DNA of 64,000 bases from contig JAIXSY010000025.1 in NCBI GenBank assembly GCA_027484445.1, forward strand, positions 372,001 to 436,000, in the 5' to 3' direction. Of the stretch, positions 56,583-63,608 are shown in pieces (the first letter of the stretch is position 1; each line of letters starts with the position of its first letter). Origin of the DNA: Verrucomicrobiaceae bacterium. GTDB lineage: Bacteria; Verrucomicrobiota; Verrucomicrobiia; Verrucomicrobiales; Verrucomicrobiaceae. The notes under the pieces are model-generated. The model made no database searches and had not been told where the DNA came from. It saw nothing but the letters and a program-made list of their open reading frames with translations. A program made the translations under genes and the position numbers.

Positions 56583-57614
56583 TTAAGCTTCATATTGCCT
56601 CAACATGCCGCTGTAGATGCCCTGCATGGTGCTGAGAATCCGATAAGCCACAAAGACGACCACAAGAGCATAACCCACCTTTGGCAACCACTGAGCAGCT
56701 CGATCCACAGCCTCGTGCGCAGCGAGTGTTTCGGAGGTGGACCAACGGGCCATTTCCTCATCAATCTTGCCCACTTCCTCCGCCGTGGCGATTGCATGGA
56801 CAAACTCGACCTCAAAAGCATTTGCTTCAGCCAACGATTCGCCCAGGGGCTCACCATGGAGAATCGACTCTGCAACCTGCTCAGCGCCACGTTGCATGAG
56901 TCCACTCTGGGAGGCCTGCCCAGCCAAGCGTACTGTAACCGCCATGTTCAGCGCTGCCAGCAGGCAAGAGTGAGAGACTTGGCAAAAACGCGCCAAAGCC
57001 CAGTGGCGACGAGCACTTCCCATCAACGGAAGGCGATTCAGAATCGAATCCACGGCAGGTGAAGCGATCGCCCGATCCGAAAGCCAACGCCAAGAGGCTA
57101 GCCCACCAAAGATCAACAACCAGAGCACTGCCAACCCCATCAGCATCCGGCTTCCAGGATGATCCCCTTCTTGAGGCACAATCAACGAGGGTAACTCTGG
57201 CAGCAAAACGGCTAAATGTGCCAGGATGAGCGGGTAAACCATGGCCTGCCGACTTTTCTGCTGGGCTCCATCCATCGCGGCAAAGTATCGCGCCAAGTGA
57301 TTGAACGACATGCCCAGCTTGCCACTGCGTTCACCTGCCTCAATCAAGGCAAGCTCCAGGCCTGAAGCCAGTCGAGCATTGTGCTGCTTGATCGCATCCG
57401 CAAGGCCTAGCCCCTCAGACAGCCCCCGCCTCAACCCCTCAAGGTACTCTCGCTGCAAAGGACTGCGTTTTTGCCCCAACAAAATGCCCAACGAACGATC
57501 CAGGTGCATGGAAGCCTCCGTGAGTTTTGCCAATTCGCGATACAAAGTCGCCTTGTCTCGATCCTTCATTCCACGTTTATCTCCGGCTCTCGTTCTCAGG
57601 TCAAGCATCGTCAT
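56583..57614 (-). CDS. GspF/PilC-type secretion inner membrane protein
   Basis: A 343-residue membrane protein of the type II secretion F family. It has a cytoplasmic N-terminal domain (LYRELAKLTEASMHLDRSL, GLELALIEAGERSGKLG) and membrane helices near 130-145, 165-183 and 315-335, with a second T2SF-like half around residues 215-290. It is shorter and more divergent than E. coli GspF. Together with the GspE-type and PilT-like genes it suggests a pilus or secretion system with dispersed genes. The start at 57614 is one of several in-frame ATGs. Confidence 0.83.
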   Translation of the reverse strand: MTMLDLRTRAGDKRGMKDRDKATLYRELAKLTEASMHLDRSLGILLGQKRSPLQREYLEGLRRGLSEGLGLADAIKQHNARLASGLELALIEAGERSGKLGMSFNHLARYFAAMDGAQQKSRQAMVYPLILAHLAVLLPELPSLIVPQEGDHPGSRMLMGLAVLWLLIFGGLASWRWLSDRAIASPAVDSILNRLPLMGSARRHWALARFCQVSHSCLLAALNMAVTVRLAGQASQSGLMQRGAEQVAESILHGEPLGESLAEANAFEVEFVHAIATAEEVGKIDEEMARWSTSETLAAHEAVDRAAQWLPKVGYALVVVFVAYRILSTMQGIYSGMLRQYEA

Positions 57615-57688
57615 GATGCGCCGATCCTTCTAGGATGTTGTTTGGATCAAATCTGGCCACCAATGCTACAGCCTCGTCATTCCATCTC

Positions 57689-59092
57689 ATGCGCACACTC
57701 CTCGCCCTCCTAGCACTCGCCACCGCCAGCCATGGGTCTGCGCGCCCGAACATCCTCTTCCTCATCGGAGACAACTGGTCCTACGAACACGCGGCGGCGA
57801 ATGGCTGCGCGGCGGTGAAGACGCCGGTGTTTGACCGCGTCACTCGCGAGGGCATGAACTTCGCGAATGCCTTCTGCCCCGTGCCCTCGTGCTCGCCGAC
57901 GCGGTCCAGCATTCTCACTGGCCGCGTGGCGCATCAGCTTGAAGACATGGCCAGCCTGTGGAGCCGCTTTCATCCGAAATTCCGCGTCTTCACCGATGCA
58001 CTCGCCGACAGCGGCTACCACACCGGCTTCATCGGCAAAGGCTGGTCGCCGGGCAAGTTCAAAGAGTTCGGACGCGAGCAAAATCCCGCCGGGAAAGAAT
58101 ATGAAGACTTCACCAGCTTTCTCGCGGAGCGAAAAGCCGACACGCCGTTCTTCTTTTGGTTCGGCTCCGTCCACACCGCGCTGCACAGCTTTAAAAAAGT
58201 GGATGGTGTCGCCGCAGGCATCGACCTCGCCAAAATCCGCGTGCCTGAGTATCTGCCGGACACACCCGAGGTGCGCCGCGAGATCGCGAACTACCTCGCC
58301 GCCGCGCAGCAGATGGACGCCGCGTTTGGCGATGCCATCGCCCAGCTCGAAAAAAGCGGCCAGCTCGACAACACCGTCATCATCTACACCAGCGACAACG
58401 GCTGGCAGATGCCGCGCGGCCTCGCGAACTGCCACGACAGCGGCTCGCACGTGCCCCTCGCCGTGCGTTGGCCGGGAAAAGTCGCCGCAGGCAGCCGCAG
58501 CGATGCCTTCATCAATCTCACCGACTTCGCCGCCACCTTCCTCGACATCGCTGGAGTCAAACCCTGGCCTGAGATGACCTCCCGCAGTTTTCTCGATGTG
58601 CTCACCGGTCAAAGCGACGGCAAAGACCGCGCACACGTCTTCCTCGAACGCGAACGCCACGCCAACGTGCGCAGTGGCGATGCCAGCTATCCCTGCCGCG
58701 CCGTTCGCAACGCTGATTTCCTCTACATCCGCAATCTGCGCCCCGATCGCTGGCCTGCGGGCGACCCCGAGCTGCACTTCGCCGTCGGCCCCTTCGGCGA
58801 TGTCGATCCCACAACAACCAAGCAGCTCATCCTCGATCAACGCGAAGGAGCCATGAAGCCCTTCTTCGACATCAACTTCGCCAAACGCCCCGCCGAAGAA
58901 CTCTACGACCTCCGCCGCGATCCCGATCAGGTCCAAAACCTCGCCACCGACCCCGCGCAGGCGCAAATCAAAGCCAAACTCGCCGCCCAAGTCGATGCGT
59001 GGATGCGTGACACGAAAGACCCGCGAGTCGACCCCGCTTACGAAGCCTGGGATCATTACCCTTACTTCGGCGGACGAGCCAAGACGCCGTGA
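57689..59092 (+). CDS. Exported sulfatase
   Basis: A 467-residue arylsulfatase-type enzyme with a signal peptide (MRTLLALLALATASHG). The formylglycine site CSPTR (Cys68-Arg72) is in the expected place, and metal-binding segments are near IGDNWS (28-29, where DD is more usual) and YTSDNGW. The C-terminus ends with a short AEELYDLRRDPDQV segment common in the family. Its substrate is likely a sulfated polysaccharide or glycan. It is GC-rich in third positions compared with its T2SF neighbour, which is reflected in a long open antisense frame. Confidence 0.92.
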   Translation: MRTLLALLALATASHGSARPNILFLIGDNWSYEHAAANGCAAVKTPVFDRVTREGMNFANAFCPVPSCSPTRSSILTGRVAHQLEDMASLWSRFHPKFRVFTDALADSGYHTGFIGKGWSPGKFKEFGREQNPAGKEYEDFTSFLAERKADTPFFFWFGSVHTALHSFKKVDGVAAGIDLAKIRVPEYLPDTPEVRREIANYLAAAQQMDAAFGDAIAQLEKSGQLDNTVIIYTSDNGWQMPRGLANCHDSGSHVPLAVRWPGKVAAGSRSDAFINLTDFAATFLDIAGVKPWPEMTSRSFLDVLTGQSDGKDRAHVFLERERHANVRSGDASYPCRAVRNADFLYIRNLRPDRWPAGDPELHFAVGPFGDVDPTTTKQLILDQREGAMKPFFDINFAKRPAEELYDLRRDPDQVQNLATDPAQAQIKAKLAAQVDAWMRDTKDPRVDPAYEAWDHYPYFGGRAKTP

Positions 59093-59190
59093 AGGGTCGT
59101 TGCCTGGATGCTCATCAGAGGAGTATCAGATCCCTCATGCCAGTAACCCGTGTCACCCCATCCGTGCTGACAAAGCCATGCAAGGCGGCT

Positions 59191-59527
59191 GATTCGAAAG
59201 CATGAGTGATCCATCACAAATCCCCAAAGCCCAACGGACTTTCGAATCACAGCGAAGGGTTGTCCCGCGTGCGGGACTACCCTGGAAAGGGTCGATGAAC
59301 CACCGACCACGGATGCTGAACCCCGGCGGGGTTCCGTATCGTTGGACAGGCCGCGCATCGCCCAGAACCCGCAGAGACGGAACCCCGTTGGGGTTCGATG
59401 ACGCGGGGCATTCGTGGTTTCTGTTTTCCAGGGGAGCACTCGCCAAGGCTCGGCACCCCTTCGCTGGGATACGGAAGGCCCTTGGCCTTCGGGAAGCAGG
59501 ATATTCAGTCTGTTGAAAAGGTTTCAA
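59191..59527. repeat. Cluster of short palindromic hairpins
   Basis: The 550-base gap between sulfatase and nucleotidyltransferase holds at least six perfect inverted repeats: 59191-59200 with 59239-59248 (10-base arms), 59262-59277 (7-base arms), 59318-59334 (8-base arms GAACCCCG), 59380-59396 (7-base arms GAACCCC), 59474-59490 (7-base arms GAAGGCC) and 59513-59527 (6-base arms). Two share the same GAACCCC core. Frames of about 100-150 codons are open on both strands, but the palindrome content argues against coding. It looks like a REP-type intergenic element. Confidence 0.75.
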
Positions 59528-59642
59528 CCGTGGATGCGGAACCTCGCTCCATTGGGAATAGGGGGGCGTCTGAGCGGCCTGGGCTTTGAACCCCACTCCG
59601 ATAGTAGCGATCAAGGGACAGACAACTGCGCTCTCTAAACGG

Positions 59643-60152
59643 TCATACGATCACATCTGGATATTGCTGGCGCAGGAAAAGCAGATCCGGCTGATCTTTC
59701 TCCCGATAGGTGTTCTTTTTCATGCGATAAAGAAGGCGGGGCGAGGCAAACGGAATGTCCACATCTTGCACACGCCGCATGACGATGTCCTTCGACGCCT
59801 CAGCATAGTCGATGCCGGAGGCTGACTTCATGAGATCCACGGTGATTTCATCGGCCACACGAACGACGGTGTATTTCTCCACTTCTCCAGGTGCCAGTTC
59901 CCTCACCGCTTGGTCCGGAAGTGTGGCTAGAGTCTCGAATACCTTGCTCTCGTTTTCGAGATCCGTGGCCATGAGCAGATCCACATCGGTCGTGGTGCGT
60001 GCATAGCCGGAGTAAATGATGGCAAAGCCACCGACAATCAGGTACTTGGCGTCCAGCTCATTGAGCTTTCGGCAAAGCGCGACAAGGTCATCCTCGGTCG
60101 GAGCGCGGGAGGTCAACTCAGCTTCTTGGGGCGGATCATCTTCCATTTCCAT
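59643..60152 (-). CDS. Nucleotidyltransferase-like protein of a two-gene cassette
   Basis: A 169-residue protein with a nucleotidyltransferase fold of the AbiEii/DUF6036-like group. The core is YLIVGGFAIIYSGYARTTTDVDLLM: the GG loop and the D-x-D pair after the Thr run, which would bind metal and NTP. A third acidic residue may lie in EITVDLM. The start at 60152 is supported by a strong ribosome site GAGGAGG seven bases upstream, inside the preceding gene. It overlaps the 72-residue gene by 40 bases on the same strand. The partner protein and the neighbouring repeats suggest a toxin-antitoxin-like or mobile module. Confidence 0.8.
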   Translation of the reverse strand: MEMEDDPPQEAELTSRAPTEDDLVALCRKLNELDAKYLIVGGFAIIYSGYARTTTDVDLLMATDLENESKVFETLATLPDQAVRELAPGEVEKYTVVRVADEITVDLMKSASGIDYAEASKDIVMRRVQDVDIPFASPRLLYRMKKNTYREKDQPDLLFLRQQYPDVIV

Positions 60153-60331
60153 GCGTCAGCCTCCTCATGAGTTGCAAAGCGATAGACCCCACGCGGCCAC
60201 AGCTTGTGACCCTGGCTCTTGAAAACTTGATTCAGCGTCTTCTGAAGATCCGCAGAAGGTTTCCCAGGAACACGCCTTCCCACCACCTTCCCGATGGTTT
60301 CTTGAAGATTGATGACCGGGCGTGCTTCCAT
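60113..60331 (-). CDS. 72-residue partner protein of the nucleotidyltransferase
   Basis: A 72-residue basic protein with a predicted helix near RVPGKPSADLQKTLNQVFKS and a C-terminal GVYRFATHEEADAWKWKM segment. I do not recognise the family with certainty. Its last 13 codons overlap the start of the nucleotidyltransferase gene, and that gene's ribosome site lies within it, so the two are probably translated together. A longer frame open upstream to 60835 runs through the tandem repeat and is rejected. No ribosome site is apparent before 60331. Confidence 0.65.
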   Translation of the reverse strand: MEARPVINLQETIGKVVGRRVPGKPSADLQKTLNQVFKSQGHKLWPRGVYRFATHEEADAWKWKMIRPKKLS

Positions 60332-60761
60332 GTGGGGAGGATACCGTGCGTTAGCGCTTAGCCAAGCAGCTTCTCCAGCACCGCCGCTTCTGTCACGATA
60401 GCCTAGCAGGTGTAGCTCTGGCAGACGTACGGGAAGATGCCAGGCGTTTTTCTTGGATTCAAAGAACCAAACCAGATGCCTGACAAATAGGGCTCTTTGG
60501 AACACCCTTTTCAGAAATATTTCCGCTAAGAGAGGCTGCTTTATCACCCGGACACGGCCGTGGCGACGCCAGATAAATCTCATTCGGGGCGGACACGGAC
60601 GTGGCAGGACCAAAAGCTTCTCATGCGCGAGAGCCACAGACGTGGCAGGACGAAATGAATGTCGTGAGGTGCTGCCGCGGCGGTGTCCGGCCCCAAAAAA
60701 TCTCAAAAGGGCCTCAAACGATGCCACAGGCCCGGCAGGCCAGAATGGTGAGGTGTCGCAG
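60332..60761. other. Gene-free region between the 72-residue gene and the 53-residue frame
   Basis: 430 bases without a supported gene. It contains the 41-base tandem repeat (60549-60712) and otherwise ordinary sequence. Open frames through it on both strands exist but change frame relative to the repeat period and have no recognisable domain. Confidence 0.6.
60549..60712. repeat. Four-copy 41-base tandem repeat with palindromic core
   Basis: Four units of exactly 41 bases starting at 60549, 60590, 60631 and 60672. Each carries a palindrome-like core: CACGGCCGTG at 60553, CACGGACGTG at 60594, CACAGACGTG at 60635, and a degenerate copy at 60676. A second conserved point is TCTCA at 60578, 60619 and 60701, degenerate in the third unit. 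The period is not a multiple of three, so it does not encode a protein repeat. Confidence 0.8.
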
Positions 60762-60923
60762 ATGGACCTGAACAATGCCCAGCTGAACACGCTGAGCCAG
60801 ACGAGCAATAACTCGAACGCTGTGTCTCTGATCACCCAGTCCGCCGACTCGAACTACAATCCGACGCAGATGCAGGACATGCTGAACAAGATGAATGAAT
60901 TCATCACGGCGCTGCGGCGGTGA
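60762..60923 (+). CDS. Possible 53-residue small protein
   Basis: A frame starting at ATG 60762 with a plausible ribosome site (GAGG, eight bases upstream). The product is Asn- and Gln-rich in its first half (LNNAQLNTLSQTSNNSN) and ends in a short amphipathic helix (QMQDMLNKMNEFITALRR). It resembles the C-terminal end of a longer protein or a small conserved protein. No homologue was recognised. The upstream part of the same frame is not supported. Confidence 0.45.
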   Translation: MDLNNAQLNTLSQTSNNSNAVSLITQSADSNYNPTQMQDMLNKMNEFITALRR

Positions 60924-61258
60924 CAACTGCCCCCTGCGCATGGGGAAACCATGGGCAGCAGAATGGGGGCAATAGAAGGCAGAGATTCAAAGCTATTCTA
61001 CTGCCATCACCATCGTCAGGCTGACAGAAGTCACGCTCCCCATTCTCACGCGGCACAACCTTTCAACGGATTCAAAGAAGCCAGCGGATGACATCTCAGC
61101 GCGAATCGGTTGGCCTCCATGAATCTTCTAGAGAAACCCTCAGATCACGGGCTTTCCTTGCGCATCAGGTCAAACATCGTCATTCCTTGGGCATGATTCC
61201 GTGACGGGTTTCTGCTCAACAGCTCTACCAACCTGCGTTAAACGTCATTCCTCAACCC
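60924..61258. other. Intergenic region before the VCBS gene
   Basis: 335 bases with no gene. Apart from the inverted repeat at 60951-61007, nothing specific is seen; the part before 61259 is presumably the promoter region of the VCBS gene. Confidence 0.55.
60951..61007. repeat. Imperfect inverted repeat downstream of the small frame
   Basis: Arms GGCAGCAGAAT (60954-60964) and ATTCTACTGCC (60995-61005) match at 10 of 11 positions around a 30-base spacer, and extend outward with one bulge. No T run follows, so it is not a classic terminator. Confidence 0.5.
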
Positions 61259-63247
61259 ATGCGCCCGACCCTCCTCACCACCTGTGCGCTCTTTTCCGTC
61301 TGCGCCTTTGCCGCCGAATCCACGCTCACGCCACTCAAATACAACAACCCCGGTCTCGTCGTCGATCTCGGCGTCGGTCTGTGGGCCTGGCCACTGCCGA
61401 TGGACTTCGATGGCGATGGCGACCTCGATCTCGTGGTAAACTGCCCGGACAAGCCCTACAACGGCATCTACTTCTTCGAGAACGCCAGTGGCGACACCGC
61501 GAAGACGAAGATGCCCGTTTTCAAACCGGCCAAACGCATCAGCAAAGGCGCTCAAAACGTGCAGGTGAGCTACCTCGACGGCAAACCCGTCGTGCTCACA
61601 CCGGGCAATGCGCATCCCGATTTCCTCAAAACGGGCATCGAGCAGCAGGTGAAGCTCGGTCCGCCCTCGAACATCCACATGAACAAAGTCCGCGCCAACA
61701 TGTGGCGCATGGTCGATTTCGAGGGCGATGGCAGAAACGACCTCATCGTCGGCGTCGGCGACTGGACCGAGTACGGCTGGGACAATGCCTACACCGCCGA
61801 CGGCCGTTGGATGAACGGCCCCATTCGCGGCTATGTGTATCTGCTGAGCAACACCGGCACGAACGAAGCGCCGAAGTATGACAAGCCGAAGAAGATCAAT
61901 GCCACCGACCGCCCCGTGGAGACCTTTGGCTGGCCTTCGCCGAACTTTGGCGACTTCGACAACGACGGCGACCTCGATCTGCTCTGCGGCGAGTTCCTTG
62001 ATGGCTTCACCTATTTCCAAAACACCGGCACCCGCACCAAGCCGAAGTATGCCCTCGGCGTTCGCCTCAAAGCCGACACGGGCAAGTACCTCACGATGGA
62101 CCTCGAAATGATCACGCCGACGGCCATCGACTGGGACAAGGACGGCGACCTCGACCTGATCTGCGGCGATGAAGACGGCCGCGTGGCCTTCATCGAGCAC
62201 ACCGGCAAATTTGACGCCAAAGCGCCCGTCTATGCCGAGCCTCGCTACTTCCAGCAGGAGGCCGATCAGGTGAAATTCGGTGCCCTCGTCACGCCCGTCG
62301 GTTTCGACTGGGATGGCGATGGCGACACCGATCTCATCTGCGGCAACACCGCCGGTTATGTCGCCTTCATTGAAAATCTCAGCGGCAAAGGCGTGGAGCA
62401 GCCCAAGTGGGCCGCGCCGGTCAAACTCACCGCTGCAGGCAAAGTCATCCGTCCGATGGCCGGCCCGAATGGCAGCATCCAAGGCCCCTGCGAGGCCAAA
62501 TGGGGCTACACCACGCAAACCGTGGCCGATTGGGATCAAGACGGCCTTCCCGACCTTCTTTTGAACTCCATCCTCGGCAAAGTCGTGTGGTTCAAAAACA
62601 TCGGCACACGCCAAAAACCGCAACTCGCCGCCGCGCAGCCCATCGAGGTCGAATGGAACGGCGAGCAGCCGCATCTCGCTTACGGCTGGCTGCGTCCCGA
62701 TGGCAAAGCGTTGCTCACCCAATGGCGCACGACGCCTGTCGGCGTCGATTGGAACAAGGACGGCCTCACCGACCTCGTCATGCTCGATCAAGAAGGCTAC
62801 CTCGCCTTCTTCGAGCGTGCGAAGCAGGGCGACCAACTCATCCTCAAGCACCCTCAACGCGTGATTTGCGCTTCTGACAAAGCTCACAAAGCCGAAGAAG
62901 GCCTCAAAGTGAAAACACCCGTCGCCATGACCCCTGGAGAGCCTTTGCGCCTCAACGCGGGCATCGCCGGCAAGAGCGGACGACGCAAACTTTGCATCAT
63001 GGATTGGGATCAGGACGGCCAGCTCGACATCCTGCTGAACTCCGCCAACGCCAACTTCCTCCGCCAGGAAAGCGCTACCGATGGCAAATGGTTCTTCACC
63101 GACATGGGCCTCCTTTCCGACGCCAACATCGAAGGCCACGACGTCAGCCCCACCACCGTCGATTTCAATGCGGATGGCGTCCCTGACTTCGTCGGCGGAG
63201 CCGAGGACGGGCACCTGTATTACATGCGGAACCCGAAGGCGAAGTAA
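61259..63247 (+). CDS. Exported VCBS/FG-GAP repeat protein
   Basis: A 662-residue protein with a signal peptide (MRPTLLTTCALFSVCAFA). Nine Asp-rich calcium-binding loops of the FG-GAP/VCBS type are visible, for example DFDGDGDLDLVV, DFDNDGDLDLLCG, DWDKDGDLDLICG, DWDGDGDTDLICG, DWDQDGLPDLLLN, DWNKDGLTDLVM and DFNADGVPDFVGG. It should fold as a beta-propeller. No enzymatic motif is seen. Such proteins are abundant on PVC bacteria and may be surface-bound binding proteins. GC-rich third positions give a 658-codon open antisense frame, rejected as coding. Confidence 0.9.
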   Translation: MRPTLLTTCALFSVCAFAAESTLTPLKYNNPGLVVDLGVGLWAWPLPMDFDGDGDLDLVVNCPDKPYNGIYFFENASGDTAKTKMPVFKPAKRISKGAQNVQVSYLDGKPVVLTPGNAHPDFLKTGIEQQVKLGPPSNIHMNKVRANMWRMVDFEGDGRNDLIVGVGDWTEYGWDNAYTADGRWMNGPIRGYVYLLSNTGTNEAPKYDKPKKINATDRPVETFGWPSPNFGDFDNDGDLDLLCGEFLDGFTYFQNTGTRTKPKYALGVRLKADTGKYLTMDLEMITPTAIDWDKDGDLDLICGDEDGRVAFIEHTGKFDAKAPVYAEPRYFQQEADQVKFGALVTPVGFDWDGDGDTDLICGNTAGYVAFIENLSGKGVEQPKWAAPVKLTAAGKVIRPMAGPNGSIQGPCEAKWGYTTQTVADWDQDGLPDLLLNSILGKVVWFKNIGTRQKPQLAAAQPIEVEWNGEQPHLAYGWLRPDGKALLTQWRTTPVGVDWNKDGLTDLVMLDQEGYLAFFERAKQGDQLILKHPQRVICASDKAHKAEEGLKVKTPVAMTPGEPLRLNAGIAGKSGRRKLCIMDWDQDGQLDILLNSANANFLRQESATDGKWFFTDMGLLSDANIEGHDVSPTTVDFNADGVPDFVGGAEDGHLYYMRNPKAK

Positions 63248-63312
63248 GGATTGTCCCCCTCGGTTCTGCGTCTAGAACGAGCGGAAAAAGGGCTTGAAAA
63301 GACAAAGGTGCA

Positions 63313-63322
63313 TAACATGTTA
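63313..63322. promoter_or_regulatory. Candidate VapB operator (palindrome)
   Basis: TAACATGTTA is a perfect 10-base palindrome that ends 4 bases before the vapB start. VapB antitoxins usually bind palindromes over their own promoter. Inference from symmetry and position only. Confidence 0.45.
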
Positions 63323-63326
63323 CCAC

Positions 63327-63608
63327 ATGACTTATACACTCACACGAACCAGCATGGCGCTTGATTCGTTCACCCTCGGTGCCTTGGAATTACTCTCGAA
63401 AAAATGGGGGGTTCCCAAGGCTGAGGTCATGCGTCGAGCCGTGCGTCACATCAAAGAAGCCGAAGACATGAAAGACCAATGCCCCAAACCCCTAGAAGCT
63501 CTACAATGGCTGCAAAATGGTGGTGGCCTGACCGTGCAAGAAGCTGATGCTTTCAGGGAAGAAGTGCGTGGCGAACGTGAAGCCAAACGCTACTGGTGGG
63601 AGGCATGA
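63327..63608 (+). CDS. Antitoxin of a VapBC-type pair
   Basis: A 93-residue protein. The N-terminal ~55 residues show an RHH-like pattern (ALDSFTLGALELLSKKWGVPKAEVMRRAVRHIKEAE), which would bind DNA, and the C-terminal part is a charged segment (EADAFREEVRGEREAKRYWWEA) that would contact the toxin. It overlaps the PIN toxin start by 4 bases (ATGA). The ATG at 63327 is one of two candidates; 63354 would give a shorter N-terminus. The pair at the window end is a complete toxin-antitoxin module. Confidence 0.82.
   Translation: MTYTLTRTSMALDSFTLGALELLSKKWGVPKAEVMRRAVRHIKEAEDMKDQCPKPLEALQWLQNGGGLTVQEADAFREEVRGEREAKRYWWEA

Noticed and set aside
57710..59056. 448-codon minus-strand frame opposite the sulfatase
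   Set aside because: The sulfatase motifs are on the plus strand; the antisense product has no domain.
59153..59614. 153-codon minus-strand frame (and 104-codon plus-strand frame) in the palindrome cluster
   Set aside because: The region is made of palindromes and both strands are open; no signal peptide, domain or ribosome site was seen.
60453..60761. Upstream extension of the 53-residue frame
   Set aside because: Passes through the tandem repeat; composition is Arg/Cys-rich and unlike the downstream part.
60335..60835. Upstream extension of the 72-residue gene to a 240-residue protein
   Set aside because: The extension runs through the 41-base tandem repeat, which is out of frame with coding, and shows no domain.
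61238..63214. 658-codon open frame on the minus strand opposite the VCBS gene
   Set aside because: The plus strand frame has a signal peptide and nine clear calcium-binding loops; the antisense frame shows only Ala/Val/Glu-rich low-complexity text produced by codon bias.
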